Notes: generated by a model not told the origin, from the letters alone. A stretch of DNA of 64,000 nucleotides from Eucommia ulmoides (GCA_016647705.1 CM028330.1:52192897-52256896), one strand, 5' to 3'. Shown: positions 1 through 12,439, counted from the first letter of the stretch. Numbers and translations are program-made.

Positions 1-496
1 TATTATGTTGTTTAAAATACGATTTTAAGAGTTTTATGATATAATTAATATTTTCTTTATGCTAAGAGGTGCTTTGTGTAAATATTTATATTTAAGTGTG
101 TGTTGTCTTCTTAAAGAAGACAATACGTGTGTATAAATAATGTGTTTCCAATTTCTTGGGCATAAATCGGACAACACACCATTAAAAAATAAAAAATAAA
201 ATAAAATAAAAGATATTGACCTTTGAGGCGGTGAAAAAAAAAAAAATCCCCGCCTATCCTTCCTCTCTCTCTATATATACACATATGTTTATGGAAAAAA
301 AAAGAGAATGAAAAAGAAATAAATAAATAAATAATCTATACAACGTTGATTTCGATTCAGATTTCAGACATAATTCTTAATCTCTTTAATACTTGTATTT
401 AACATTTCTATTTACGGTGTTGTTCATGCTATAGTTATTATTTAATTATAATTGTTGATTTTCATAAAATATTTTCGATGTTTTATTCATTACACA
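1..496 (+). mobile_element. LTR, left arm of inverted pair (5' part)
   Basis: This stretch matches the reverse complement of about 45.5-45.96 kb closely and collinearly, including the GAGGCGGTG motif, the pyrimidine-rich CTCTCTCTATATATACACATATG stretch (read in parts) and the block around 340-430. The right-hand copy begins TGTAATACTC and is followed by a tRNA-Met-type primer binding site, which identifies the repeat as an LTR. About 160 bp of the LTR lie left of the window edge. The LTR is interrupted near 496 by an RTE LINE and resumes at 17397. The TGTAATAC start and the purine tract ending in a GGGGAGAA-like motif next to the right copy suggest a Tekay/Del-like chromovirus, but this lineage call is inference. 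Confidence 0.7.
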
Positions 497-2823
497 CAGT
501 CGGTCTCAAGCCCGGATAAAGAAAAAAAGGGTTGCATTAGGTAGCTGACAGCCAGTGAAAAACTTTGTCAAAACTTTTATGACATGAATTCAAAGATATT
601 AAACGTTGGGACGTTCCCTACTAGTAACACGCTACATTTCTACCGCCCCGGATGTAGTGAATAATGGGTTAGGGTGGGCTAGGACGTCGCCCGGAAGAGA
701 CGCGCCTTGTTTTCACCCCGATACGGTGTCAAATGAACGAGGGTTGCCGCATTATGATGGATGGATGCGGATAAAGAAGTTAGTCCATGAGAATAGGCTT
801 AGGTTGACAACTTAGAATATAGGAACGCTGACGGGTAAGACTCGAGATTTGGTGAATGTGATGTGTAGGAGGAGTATTAATATTCTATACTTGCAGGAAA
901 CTAAGTGGGTTGGAGAGAATTATGGTATATGGAGAAGGACAAATGTAGAAATGGGGTGGACATCATGGTAGATAGGGATTTAAAGGATAACATTGTTGTT
1001 GATAATAGGAGAATTGGCGATATGTTGATGGTTATGAAGTTGGTGATTGGAGGGGAGGTAATTAACGTTATTAGTGTGTATGCTCCCCAAGTTGGACTAT
1101 AAAAAATATTAGACGAGAATTTTAGGAAAAGATGGACAAAGTCGTTTAAAGTATACCTAACCAAGAAAAAATATTTATTGGAGGAGACTTGAATGGACAT
1201 GTTGGAAAGGAAATGTGGATTTTTGAGAAAGTACATGATGGTTATGGATTTGGGGAAAAGAATGCAATGGGTTAGATGATTTTAGATTTTACTATGACGT
1301 ATGATTTAGTTCTTCTAAATACATGCTTAAGGAAAATGGATGAACACCTTATCACATTTAAGAGTATTAAGAGGAATAGCTAGATAGATTTTGTACTTAC
1401 TAGGGCAGGTGATCGTTAAATATGTAAGAACTATAAAATCATACATGGAGAGAGTATTGCTAGCGAACATAGACTAATGGTAATCGATCTCAAGTTTTAG
1501 GGGTTGAAACGGGAGTCTAAGATAAGTATGCATGCAAGGATACGTTGAAGAGATCTAAGAGGTGAAAAGATGGAGTTGTTTAAAGATAAAATTAGCAATG
1601 ATGAGTTATGGAAGAGACACGAGGATGTGAAAAAAATGTGGAATGATATGGCGAGTCGTATTAGAGAGATAGGAAGAGAAGTTTTAGGAATTTGTAAAGG
1701 AGGAGGACCACGATATAAAAAAAAATTGGTAGTGGAATGAGGAGGTCCAAAAAGCCGTCCAGGACAAGAAAATAACTTATAAAGAATGGAAAAAATATCA
1801 AATTCGGGAGAGTTTGGAGAAGTATAAACATGCAAAAATGGAGGCGAAATAAGTAATTAAAGAATCAAAATTTAGGGCGTATGATAATTTATTTTAAAAG
1901 TTAGATACAAAAGAGGTAGAGAGGAATATATTTAAACTTGCTAGGTGACGTGAACAAAAGACTAGAGATATTAGAAGTGTCAGATATATCAAAGACACTG
2001 ATAAAAAGGTACTGGTGAAAGGTGAAGAGATTATGGAACGATGGATAAATTATTTTTATAATTTATTTAATGAGAATGACGTCAAAGAATCTAGACTAGA
2101 GTTGCCTAGTTTATCTTTAGATAAGATTTATAGGTTTCATAAAAGAATTAGGGTTTCGGAAGTTAGAATAGCACTAAGGAAAATGCGAATTGGAAAAGTA
2201 GTAAGGCCATGTGTGGAAAAGTTTGGGAGATATTGGGATATAGTGGTTGACTCGGCTTTTCAATGATATTTTGAGGACTAAGAGAATGTCTGATGACTAG
2301 AGGAGAAGTATTTTAGTGTCCATCTATAAAAATAAATAGGATGTTCAAAGTTGCACGAACTGTCGGGACATAAAACTTATGAATCATACTATGAAATTTT
2401 GGGAGAGAGTGATATAATATAGAATAAGACATGAAACGAGCATAGAAGATAATCAATTTGAATTTATGCTCAACCGATCAACCACTGAAGTTATCTATTT
2501 ACTCAAGAGATTAATAAAAAAATATAGAGAAAATAAGAGAGATTTACATATGGTATTTGTGGATCTGGAAAAGGCTTATGATAGGGTACCCAGAAAAGTT
2601 TTGTGGTGGGTGCTAGAAAACAAACAAGTATCCAATGTGTATATCGAGGTAATTAAGGATATGTATGAAGGTATAGTCACTAATGTTCGAACAGGAGGAA
2701 GCGAAACTTGTGCATTTCCTATTAATATAGGCTTACATCAAAGATTATCTTTAAGCCCTTACCTCTTTGTTCTAGTGATGGATAAGCTCACAGAACATAT
2801 TCAAGATGGAGTACCTTGAAGTA
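497..2823 (+). mobile_element. RTE-clade LINE, 5' portion (degraded), split by gypsy element A
   Basis: The stretch beginning CGGTCTCAAGCCCGGATAAA (500-519) is typical of the start of plant RTE LINEs. It encodes remnants of the single RTE ORF: an apurinic endonuclease with INILYLQETKW (about 870-905), VISVYAPQ (1071-1094) and IGGDLNGHVG (about 1176-1205), then reverse transcriptase with FVDLEKAYDRVPRKVLW (about 2557-2610) and GLHQRLSLSPYLFVLVMDKL (about 2730-2790). Many in-frame stops and frameshifts interrupt it, so it is dead. The reading frame breaks at 2823 where an LTR begins and resumes at 16585. The left junction lies in the LTR described above. Its imperfect target duplication (about GATGTTTTATT against TATGTATTATG after 17396) supports LINE insertion into the LTR. 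Confidence 0.85.
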
Positions 2824-3904
2824 TAATGAGTGTAAAAATGATCACTCCAACGCAACCAATTGAAGATCGCCACGTATCCATAATTTCCCATAAAAATCAA
2901 GATCATCTGAAGACTAAGTATGGAAATTGTGCCGAATAGAGGAATATATCCATTTGTTCTAGTCATCCCAAAGGCTTCAACACTTTCTAGAAAGAGTCGG
3001 CAAGCCTTCACTGGAATAGGGAATTCTTCTCCATCTCGGCATTCTCCGTTGTAGCATCACTCATCCCGTAAATCAACTCCTCATGGATTCTCGAGCAATG
3101 CCCTCTTTCTCGTCTCCGACTATCCGAGAAGTGAAGGGTAGAAAGCTCTGTATAACCCCCCTTTCCCGTCTCCAGTTACTCGGGAAAGGCAAGAATCAGA
3201 CTTCTCATCTTGGCTACAGCAGGATAGTGTCTCCCTTGGTTTATGAGTTGGTTCAATTTTCTATCTACAAATATCTCATAAATATCTCCAAATGTCTCTA
3301 AATATCCCAAAATATCTACAAATATCTCCATGGCTCACTTCCTCAACTAAAATTATCACCAAGTATCCCCCAATATAGTCAAGATAAGAGCCCATTGGCA
3401 TCCTCCCATTGGTTACATGCCAAGTTGAAACTTTGATGTAATTTTGAGGAGACACTAATCCATGCTTAAGCCCCTAATCTAATCCACTCCTTGCCTATAA
3501 ATAGGAAGGCATATAATTGCCCAAAGCTAGACAAATTTTGCCCACTCTTCTCAGTAATTTCTCTATAAACTTTTTCCCCCGTATGCTGATTACCACGCCA
3601 GAGGGGACACGCCGGGATTATCCCGGCAAGTTCTTTGTGCAGGTTTCCAGGTGCTCCCCATCTCGGAACAGCTCCATTCCAAGCTTTGATTCACTTTTCC
3701 AAAGATCGCAAGGTGTTTTGAACCTCTCCTTCTCAGCCCAAAAGGCTTTGGGCTCCTCTCAATACAGGCCTCTCTCTTTTCAACCAGGGACATCTCCACT
3801 AATCAGAAACTCCATAGATTAAAGATCTCCATTCCAGACCTCTCCAACTTATCTAAGGCTGACCGGACCATAACGTTGGAGTCAACCAAAATTTGATATC
3901 AACA
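2824..3904 (+). repeat. 5' LTR of element A
   Basis: It is collinear with 15505-16584 over its whole length. The 3' copy starts TGATGAGTGTAA; here the second base has mutated (TAATGAG). It ends ...GATATCAACA. TATAAATAGG at about 3497-3506 is a good TATA box, so transcription would start roughly 30 bp further on. The two LTRs differ mainly by transitions, so the insertion is not recent. Confidence 0.88.
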
Positions 3905-3926
3905 GTTTGGCGTCATCTGTGGAAAG
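3905..3926 (+). other. Primer binding site region of element A
   Basis: Directly after the 5' LTR, GTTTGGCGTCATCTGTGGAA resembles the TTTGGCGCCGTCTGTGGGAA motif found at this spot in many plant Tat-lineage elements. Two or three positions have changed by transition. The tRNA it pairs with is not assigned here. Confidence 0.7.
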
Positions 3927-4003
3927 TACTACTAAAAGTCTTCCTCTGATCATCTTCTCCTGTCTCGGCGAAAAGTTAGATAATTATAAGGTCTGGGCAG
4001 TCT

Positions 4004-4988
4004 TTGAGACCAAGAGACCCTAATAGCACGGTGGATAGCAACCCGGCTAGAGAAATGTTAAGAATTCCTAGGCCGGATACGAGGACTATCATCCCCATCT
4101 CGGAAGAAGAAGAAAATGCACTTCCTATTAACCAAGCAGGTCCATCGGCTCCACCTGCAAGAGCCCATGTTGGACCAGCTACCGGAGCTGCGGATATGGT
4201 GTGGCTTGATAACTTTAAACGTCAGTTATTTCAATTTCAAACCTGTCTCGAAACCATTTTCTCCCACATGTCACCGCCCCCAGATCAGAGGGGATTGGTT
4301 CTCCTAAACACAGGAGGAGAGAAACGCCATCTGCCATCGGCTCCTGATCTGAGGGGATCGATTCTCTGGTATGCAGGGGTGAGGATAATCATCAAGAATC
4401 GAACCGTGTCATCTACTCCAAAGGACACGTCTCGAGGGAACAACCCGTCCACGCAATCGACCAGTTAGGGAACAGAATCTAGCCCCATCAGCTGTTTTCG
4501 ATTATGCATTTTTGCCTTCACGGGCTCGCTGAACAGAGGGTTACTGTGATCACCAACCGGGAAGAACTTATAGCCACACCACCCGTGCTGATCGAAAAGT
4601 TCACCGTGCTTGAGAGGTTAACTCTCACTTCCTTCTGGCTAAAAGGCAGGGGTTAAGAGTGGTTGCAAGTCATGTGGCAGCACCGCCTAGGGGAGAAGCA
4701 GCATTAGAAAGGCACGTCGCCGAGATGGAGGTAGCACTTGTGTAAATACAGATCCCTGGGAGGGCTGCTAGACTCCCTTCAGGTATAAGGTCTCATTTCG
4801 TTGACGATATAGTGTTTGAGGTAATCCCCTACAAATTTCCTAGCCTGCAAATAACCCTTTACGACGAAACTACTAACCCCATTGATCACTTCTTAATTTT
4901 CGTTGCGTTCATGGACATGTATACGGCCTCTATGGTGATAAGGTGTAAGTCATTCTCTCTCACTTTCACCAGAATGGCCAGCACCTAG
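4004..4988 (+). pseudogene. gag of element A, N-terminal and capsid part (broken)
   Basis: An open frame from ATG 4004 to 4468 encodes a proline-rich N-terminus (PINQAGPSAPPARAHVGPA) typical of Tat gag. After a stop, a second frame at about 4795-4985 encodes the conserved capsid-like segment beginning with residues FEVIPYKFPS and the YDETTNPIDHF motif, as in the family consensus 'YDGTTDP.DHL'. The frame is cut at 4988 by a solo LTR and resumes at 6679 with FQELAPASVSSFTQLEQLFVAR. Gag would form the cytoplasmic virus-like particle. Stops and at least one frameshift make this copy nonfunctional. Confidence 0.8.
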
Positions 4989-6678
4989 TGATAGGTGTAA
5001 ATTACCTACGTATTTTCAATCCGAATTTGTTAGTTTTCGAGTACGTTTATAGTTATTTTTATATGTTTTAATATGTTTTTATTCTTTTTGTATAAATCAG
5101 GTGTGTGAAGTAAAAAGATAGGAAATTGGAGCGAAAACAATGAGATTGAGCCGAAGGCGAGTCGAAGTTATGGTGGATAAACAAGCAAGGAGGCAAAAAT
5201 ATGAAGGAAGCCCACCGCTCAGGCGTCCAGACCTCCACCTAGGCAGTGAAGATGCTGAGAATGAAAAAAGGCTACTGACAGCCCATCGCCTAGGCAGGAA
5301 ATTCCTCCGCTTAGGTAGAAACCCCAGTAGAAACATTTCCAAGTCCATCGCCTATTTTTTTGCCTAGGCGGTCACCAAACCTGCAAAGCCGATACAGGTG
5401 TTGTAACTTTAAGGCTATTTTGGACTATTATTGAGGTCCTATTTTGGAAATACTCAAAACATGTACATTGTAGATCGTTTTCTTAGCTTTCTATAGGTTT
5501 TTGAATCACCTCAATCGGAGTTCAGATGAAGAAGTTACAGCCAAAATAAAATTGTAAACCTGCAGTAACTTCGCCTAGGCAAATTTTTCTGCGCCTCGGC
5601 GAATATCCGGCAGAAAGTTAACCGACTTAACTTCGCCTAGGCGAAAATTCTGTAGTACAACCTTGATATTTATTAGATATTTTGAAATATTTTGGCCAAT
5701 TTTAATCTCTTCTCTCCTCCTCTCTTCCTTCTCTTCAGCCCTTAAGGCTTTAAGCCATATTTTAGGAGTAGGGTTAGGGATTTTTGAGGGAGAGCTCTCA
5801 ACCCGAGGTGGAGGATCAACGAGGAAGCGATTGATCGACGTTTCTAGCGGTAAATCTTCAGATATCGGCTAAGTCGCTCGTTTTCTCTATTTGTTTTCTT
5901 CATTTTGGTAATTGTTGAGCATGTTTAGCTCGTTTTACATTGTATAAATGGTTAGGGCCATGAGTTAAACATGGATTGTAATAGGGATTAACGTATTATT
6001 TATAAAAATGTAGTTTTTGGTTGAATTTGTGTTTCGTTTATGGTTGTTCCTTATAATTTCAATTGTGTTGCCATGTTTTCTATGATTATATGCTAGTTTA
6101 GATATATTGAGAATACGGGGTTTGACACTCGGGAGAGATAACCCCGGATTCGGACTAGGGTTAACACAACACGACAATCTAACGACGCGGGAGGGCGTTA
6201 GAAAGTGTGCAATTAATGACATTGGGGCGAGACTCACGTGACCTAGAGTCGTTAAGACGTTGAGGGGGACTTCGGCGTTGACACGAAGTCACGTATTCCC
6301 CAGTCTTATACTCGGAAGAGGTGGCGATGGAGTTTACGAACTGAGATTGTTGGATACGCCAAACGCCGTTAATGTTAACTAAAATGAAATCAAACGCATT
6401 TAAGTAAATAAAGTTGATCCCTAGGCAATCTACTCCCCTAAACAATCTTAAATTAATATTTATAGTATAGTTAACTTAATTAGTACTTTAGTTTAGTATT
6501 AGTATTAAATTAAATTCCATTTTTGTCGCCTAGATAAAATTAGGTTATGACAATCGCGATACTCGATAGTAACAACACCAATCCCTGTGGATACGATACC
6601 CGACCGAAAGGTCCACTATACTAAAACTTGATCCGTACACTTGCGGTGAAAGTGGCAGCGCTTATTTAGCGGCCACCA
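4989..6678 (+). mobile_element. Solo LTR, Athila-like family, inserted in gag of A
   Basis: It begins TGATAGGTGTAA and ends GCGGCCACCA. It is flanked by CCTAG (4984-4988) and TCTAG (6679-6683), a 5-bp TSD with one transition, and the gag frame continues on both sides. No internal region is present, so it is a solo LTR left by LTR-LTR recombination. The 5' third holds several copies of CGCCTAGGCG-type palindromes (about 5200-5645). The 3' third contains a block (about 6120-6350) and the motif TTGCGGTGAAAGT near the end, both shared with the LTRs at 19331-20954, 22383-25854 and 28557-29782. Confidence 0.85.
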
Positions 6679-7432
6679 TCTAGTTTCAAGAATTGGCCCC
6701 AGCCTCGGTCTCATCGTTCACCCAATTGGAACAACTTTTCGTGGCCCGGTTCGACTGTTCCCGGAGAAGGCCCAAAATGGTGACTCACCTTCTCGCCCTC
6801 CGATAGGAAATAACATAAACTTTGGGTGATTTCATTACTTGATTCCACCGGGAAAGTTTGAGCTGTGGTAGTATTCCAAGTTCTGTGGCTTTAAACGCTT
6901 TCATTGATAGACTAAGGCACCAAAGATTATCGTATGACTTGAGCTCGTACCCTGCGCCAAATTTGGCTACTGCTCTAGCTTTGGGTACAAGCTTCTATGA
7001 AGTCGACCTCAGAGATGCCGTGAAGTGAGAATGGGAAGGGGCTAAGAAGCAAAAGGGTCGAGCAGAGGAAGGACCAAGCCAGGCACAAGGGTCGCAAAGG
7101 CTGCAGGCACAAGGGCGGTTAGTACCTCTTCTCAGGGATTGGAGACATCCTCCACCCCCAGGGAATTACCTATTGCTGATGCCCCTAACTGTATCTATAG
7201 CGACGATTTTTGCTGAAAACTCTGGAAGATGCTTCTTCTCGCCAGCTCCTCCCCTAAAGGAAGACCCATGGGGAAATTTGTTTCTAAATATTGCAAGTTC
7301 TACCGTGACCGTGGTCACTCGATTGAAGAATGCTTCCAGCTCCTAGAAGAGATCATGGCCCTAATAAAAATAGGGTACCTTGGTCATTATATCTGTAAAG
7401 AGAACACAGGCTCCGGAGAGAGCAATCGCTGA
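6679..7432 (+). pseudogene. gag of element A, C-terminal part with zinc-knuckle-like motif
   Basis: This is the continuation of gag after the solo LTR. It starts with FQELAPASVSSFTQLEQLFVAR. The end (7229-7432) encodes GKFVSKYCKFYRDRGHSIEECFQL in parts, matching the family's single C...GH...C zinc-knuckle-like motif before protease. Stops separate the segments. In the family this motif binds the genomic RNA. Confidence 0.75.
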
Positions 7433-7639
7433 GATGAGCATAGGGGTCAGCCGAGAAGGGAAAACCGTGGCTGACCCCCATCAAGAAGAGAAACTGAAGA
7501 ATTTGATGATGAGATACGTATAGATGGTAAAATCAATGTGATAGATAGAGGCCTCGGCCTCGGCCTCGGAGGGGAGACCACCTCTTCCCGGAAGAGGCAC
7601 GAGGGTAAATCAAAGAAAAAAGTCAACGAGGACGTGTAC

Positions 7640-8040
7640 GAGATGAGCATAATTTATGTTGCCTCGCACAACGTTATCTCTTTCAGTGAAGCTGACATCT
7701 GAGGGATTCATACCCCTCATGATAATGCCTTGGTAATTTTTGCCCTAATCAACCACTACAAAGTGGGACGAATTCTGATCAACGGAAGGAGCTTTGCGGA
7801 TATCGTTTTTAAATATGCTTTCGACAAAATGGACGTGAGTTCAAGCTCCGTGAGACCCACCACTTTTCCCTTATCGGATTTGGTGGGGAGGTGGTGAATT
7901 CCATGGGTTGGGCCCCCTTATCCAAGCATCGCCATACACCGTCTCTATACTAATCCTCACCATCCCCCTCTGAGGCAAAAAAGAGAAAAATTTCACCTGG
8001 AGCGTCAAAAGCTCATTGAATAAGAAATAGATAAGTTAGT
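7640..8040 (+). pseudogene. Retropepsin (protease) remnant and pre-RT linker of element A
   Basis: The conserved lead-in GIHTPHDNALV (about 7702-7734) is followed by VGRILINGRSFADIV where the family reads VRRVLVDNGSSADIL. The codon for the catalytic Asp of the D-S/N-G motif is missing, and both following Ser residues are changed. Downstream, the protease is shortened and the frame passes quickly into the RT lead-in (LRQKREKFHLERQKLIE, about 7970-8020). This protease would be inactive even without the frameshifts. Confidence 0.75.
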
Positions 8041-8800
8041 GAAATCTGCCGTGGTGGAAGAGGTAGAATTCCCTAATTAGCTCTCCAATGTCGTCCTCAC
8101 GCCTAAAGCTAGAAACAAATGGTGTCTTTGCATAGACTTTAAAGACCTCAATAAGGTGTGCCCCAAAGATTTCTTCTCTTTGCTGAGAATAGAATTGGTT
8201 ATAGATGCTACGACGGGGCACGAACTCTTGAGTTTCCTAGATACTTATGCCGGATACAACCAAATTCCCATGTTTCCTCCCGATAAGGAAAATACCTCGT
8301 TCATCACGAACAAAGGCACCTACTATTATAAGGTTATGCCCTTCGGCTTTCACAATGCCGAGGCTACCTACCAAAGGCTCATCAACAAGATGTTCAAGGA
8401 AGAGATTAGCTTGACAATGGAAGTTTACATTGACGATATGTTCGTAAAAAGCACCAAAGCATGTGATCACATCAGCCATCTCCAAAATTGTTTCAACAAG
8501 CTCTTCAGGGTTTCAGCAAGAAAGTTTTTAGGCTACACGGTGTCCTAGAGAGGCATTGATGCCATTCTAGAACAAATTTGCACCATTTTCGGAATGGCCT
8601 CTCCCCGGACAAAGAAAGAAATTCAAATACTTACGGGAAGGTTGGCTGCCTTGAACCATTTTATTTCACAATCTTTAGAAAAGTGTCTTCCCTTCTTCAA
8701 AGTTTTGTGGGGGAAATAAGGCCTTCAAGTGGACAACGGAATGTGAGGCCACTTTCCAAGAGTTTAAAACCTACCTTTCATTGGCACCGCTGCTGAGAAC
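8040..8800 (+). pseudogene. Reverse transcriptase of element A
   Basis: Recognisable Ty3/gypsy RT blocks in order: KWCLCIDFKDLNKVCPKDFF (about 8119-8175, the first catalytic Asp region), the longest open stretch 8156-8548 with DTYAGYNQIPM, TSFITNKGTYYYKVMPFG, and the catalytic YIDDMFVKS box (about 8425-8455). The YxDD motif is intact. Just after it a stop at 8546-8548 and a frameshift end the frame. The thumb region continues in other frames to about 8800. It would copy element RNA into cDNA in virus-like particles. Confidence 0.85.
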
Positions 8801-9289
8801 GCCTCAGAATAGAGAAGAGTTATTCATGTATATCATTGCCTCAAATACTACAGTAAGTATAATGCTGATCTGAGAAGAGGACAGGATTCAAATGCCCGTG
8901 TACTATGCGAGTCGAGTGTTGGTTGATGCCGAGACGAGATTTTAACGATTTGAGAAGTTGGCTTATGCCCTTCTCATTGTATCAAAAAAATTGAGACAAT
9001 ATTTTCAAGCCTACGTGATCATCATACTTACTAATCAACCCTTACAACAAGTTCTTTACTCACCCGATGTCTTTGGTCAGTTCATGAAGTACAACCTTGA
9101 GCTTGGCTAGTTCCACATTGAGTACCGGCCTAGGACGGCCATCAAAGGGCAGGTCCTGGATGACTTTATTTCCGATATGACTTTCTCGAAAGAGGCTATC
9201 CTGAAAGACCATGACCTTGCCCGACAAGAGGCCCATCTCAACCAGGCAAAGACGTCGGTCTCGGAAGGGGCACCTTCCCATCCTGAAAC

Positions 9290-9930
9290 AAGTGACGACA
9301 TCGGTCTGGATAAATGGCAACTGTTTGTAGATGGTTCCTCCAAAGTGGGGGGGATATGAGGCCAAGATGGTCTTGGTAGCCTCGAATTGAGAAAAACAAT
9401 GAATATGCACTCTGATTGGGATTCAGAGCCACTACCAACAAAGCAGAATATGAAGCTTTTCTCGCTGGACTCAGATGAGCAAGAGAATTTAATGCCAAAA
9501 ACCTGCAAGTCTTTTGTGATTCACAGTTGGTTGTATACCAAGTAAACGGTGAATATGCAGCCAAAGATCCGAGTATGACTGCATATCTCGGCAGAGCAAA
9601 GGTACTTATGGAAAATATTGAAAAAATCCATGTACGCCAAATACCCCGAGAAGAGAATCAACATGCCGATGTCTTAGCCAACTTGGCTTTTACCGTGGAA
9701 TTCACCCTAAAGAGGAGCATTCCTGTTGAATATTTGGAGGAGCCAAGCACAACAGTTTCTGATCAAGTGTCCATCGTGTGCACTCTCTCCGATACACCAA
9801 CTTGGTTGGATCCGATAAGGGAATACCTCTTAAATGGAACACTCTCCTTTGACCGAGCAGAGGCCAGGAGAATGCGGTATGGAGAATTTAGGTACACCAT
9901 CATTGATGAGGTTCTCTATCGATGATCCTT
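9290..9930 (+). pseudogene. RNase H domain and RNase H-integrase linker of element A
   Basis: WQLFVDGSSKVGG (about 9316-9354) carries the first RNase H acidic residue. After a frameshift, NKAEYEAFLAGL (about 9438-9472), VFCDSQLVVYQVNG (about 9510-9550) and QHADVLANLAF (about 9660-9690) carry the remaining E, D and D. The open frame 9527-9925 then covers the linker towards integrase and stops at TGA 9923. Order and residues match Tat-lineage RNase H, which removes RNA from RNA/DNA hybrids. Confidence 0.82.
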
Positions 9931-9959
9931 CTCGGGCCTGTACTCCCATTGCCTGAGGC

Positions 9960-10798
9960 CGGAAGAATCTAATTACGCAATGAGGAAAATTCACGAAGGG
10001 ACGTGTGGAAACCACGTAGGAGGAAAGTTCATGGTTCACAAACTTATTAGACATGGATACTTCTGGTCGGACATGCACAAGGACTCCACAGTGATCTCTA
10101 GGGCCATCGTCTCTGACAACGAGAAGCAATTCGACAGTGATCTCTTCGTAGAATTCTACGCTGGGCTGGGGATTCAAACCCACTTCGCATCTCTAGGGCA
10201 TCCTCAAGCCAACGGACAAGTGGAAGTTACCAACCGCACAATTCTCCATGGACTCAAGACCAGATTAGATAAATCAAAGGGAAGATGGGTTGAAGATGTG
10301 TGCCATTTTCTATGGGTATACCATACTACAACAAGGACATCCATAGGAGAAACCCCTTTCACAATGATTTTCGGGTCAGAGGTAGTAATACTTACTGAGA
10401 TCGGCATGCCCTCTTCCTGGACAACAATAATCTTTAGCCCAGATAAAAATAACACCTCCTTGGCCCTTAATCTTGATCTTCTTAAAGAAAAAAAGAAAAC
10501 GTACCCATGTTCGACAAGCAGCTTACTAACAAATGATGGCCAGCTATTACAATAGAAAGGTCCGTCCTTGGTCATCGACGTTGGAGACCTCATCCTCCAG
10601 AAAGTAACCCTGGCTACCAAGGATTCAACCACAGGAAAGCTTGCCCCATCCTGGGAAGGGCCATATCGTGTTACTCATATCGCCCGTCCTGGTACTTATG
10701 AACTAGAAATAGAAAATGATGTCTCCTTAAGGCACCCTTGGAATACAGAGTATCTGAAACGCTACTACCTTGTAGAGGAAGCTCTGATGGACTTGTAA
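9960..10798 (+). pseudogene. Integrase of element A with internal deletion in the catalytic core
   Basis: Frame 9980-10555 begins with the zinc-binding part (KIHEGTCGNHVGGKFMVHKL), then DMHKDS (about 10070-10085) runs directly into VISRAIVSDNEKQFDSD. The expected segment of about 100 residues between them, including the CxxC half of the zinc finger and the first catalytic Asp of D,D-E, is missing. The second Asp (VSDNEKQF) and the Glu (NGQVEVTNRTI) remain. Frame 10568-10798 encodes the C-terminal GPY/F module (APSWEGPYRVTHIARPGTYEL). No chromodomain follows, consistent with Tat. The missing core makes this copy inactive. Confidence 0.85.
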
Positions 10799-12439
10799 AG
10801 TTGTTCGCTTTTTGAAGTTTGTAAAGAAACTACTTATGAATGGAATAATTGTTTTGTTCAACTAGTTTTCCATCCTCCAAATTTTGTTGGTGGCGAAGAA
10901 GTGCAACACCCATCCTTTCTCCAATCGGGATGAGTATCCCTTCCCATGAATCTCCAAATTGCATGCATACCACGATGAGCAGCCCTCCATCCCATCTCGG
11001 ACTAAGATGTGCCGTCCCCAGCTCCTTGTTAAAAAAAACTTTATCCCGATGCTCAGTGTCAGGGGTAATCTCCATAAAGAAATCCATCACGGTGCACTGC
11101 GTTAGAGATATAACTAAACCTTTTCCACAAGTCGGTAATGTTGGCCAAGGGACTGATAGTTATCATCCTTCGACGGCGCTGCACTGATCGGGTCTGAGGA
11201 CCTACAGTAAGCATCTCATCCTTGACAGCTAAGCTAATCTCGGGCGACACAAAGGAAGGATGCCCCTGAAAGGACAATTCGGGATAACCTGAAAAGGCTT
11301 AAGATGATCCCTACTAAGGAGAACCCACCTATGATAGGCCACAAGGGGCCGACTTGAGGTCACCCCTCCTAGGGACTACGAGGGCCAGATTCCATACAGG
11401 TACCACCCCTGGGATTTTAACCTACCACCCGAGCTCTGCTCGGATGCTAGGCTGGAGGGCATGGAGGTTATGGATATGGTGAAACAATATGAAATAATGC
11501 ATTTCTCGAGAAGGAGAAGCATGATCTCTTCTCAGCATTTAAGTCCGAGAAGGGGAGCGTGACTTCATCTTGGTCATTTGTCTGAGAAGATACATGGAAT
11601 TAAAGGGAAAAGACTTGAATTTTTTCAAGAAAAAATTATATTTTCAAGCAAAGATTACACAAGTGTTGTGGATTATCTGCCCAGAGCATAGCACAACTGA
11701 GATCAGGAAAGAAAGTAAAAACGATATCCAATTGGCTAAGGCAAAGGGCAAAAAGCAAGTATCATAACTAAAAATGCCCAAGTCTTCAAAAATAGCCGAG
11801 AATGAGACATAATGGTTAAGAAAAGTCCAGTAATGTCCAAGTCTTTAAAAATAACTGAGCAAGACTTAGGTCCATCTCCGAGATAAGTTCAAGAAATTCC
11901 CCAAGCAAGAACCCAACTCTATGTTCTGTAAACTTACCGATCTCAAACATTTTCCCATCTCGGTATTTCAAAGATAAGGATAGGAACAAAGCTCCGCCAT
12001 CGGGAAAAGGAACCATTCCTACTCCAAATGGTACAACTTTCCAAGGATAGACAAAAGCAAAAACTCAAAGGCATACATTCACAAATTCAACAACAATAAA
12101 GAAGATCATGCAAAAATTCGTAAGTGTTCAGAATCTTTTGGGAAGAAATAAAAATGAAATATCCATTGATTCATTCAACATTCATTACAAGTCTAAAGCC
12201 CTAAAACCCATCACCAAAGGGCCCTTTTCACAAAGGGGTTGGGTGCCAAAAAGACATACAAGCATAAAAAAAAAAAAAAAGACAAGACAAGTTCAAGTTC
12301 AAGTTTTTTATTGATCTAGGACTGGGGGGGGGGGGGGGGGGGTTGAATTGAAGTTTGTTATTGGCCAATGGGGGACAGTTCGACTTCGCCTTCACTAGTG
12401 GTGGGTTCATCCTGCCCGGCCTCAATGTTCCCTGGAACG
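10799..12439 (+). other. 3' noncoding region of element A, integrase to antisense ORF
   Basis: No protein domain is recognisable on either strand. The stretch contains scattered words also found elsewhere in the element (CATCTCGG, GAGAAGG) and a run of 19 G at 12324-12342. Long 3' untranslated regions are usual for Tat/Ogre elements. Confidence 0.5.
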
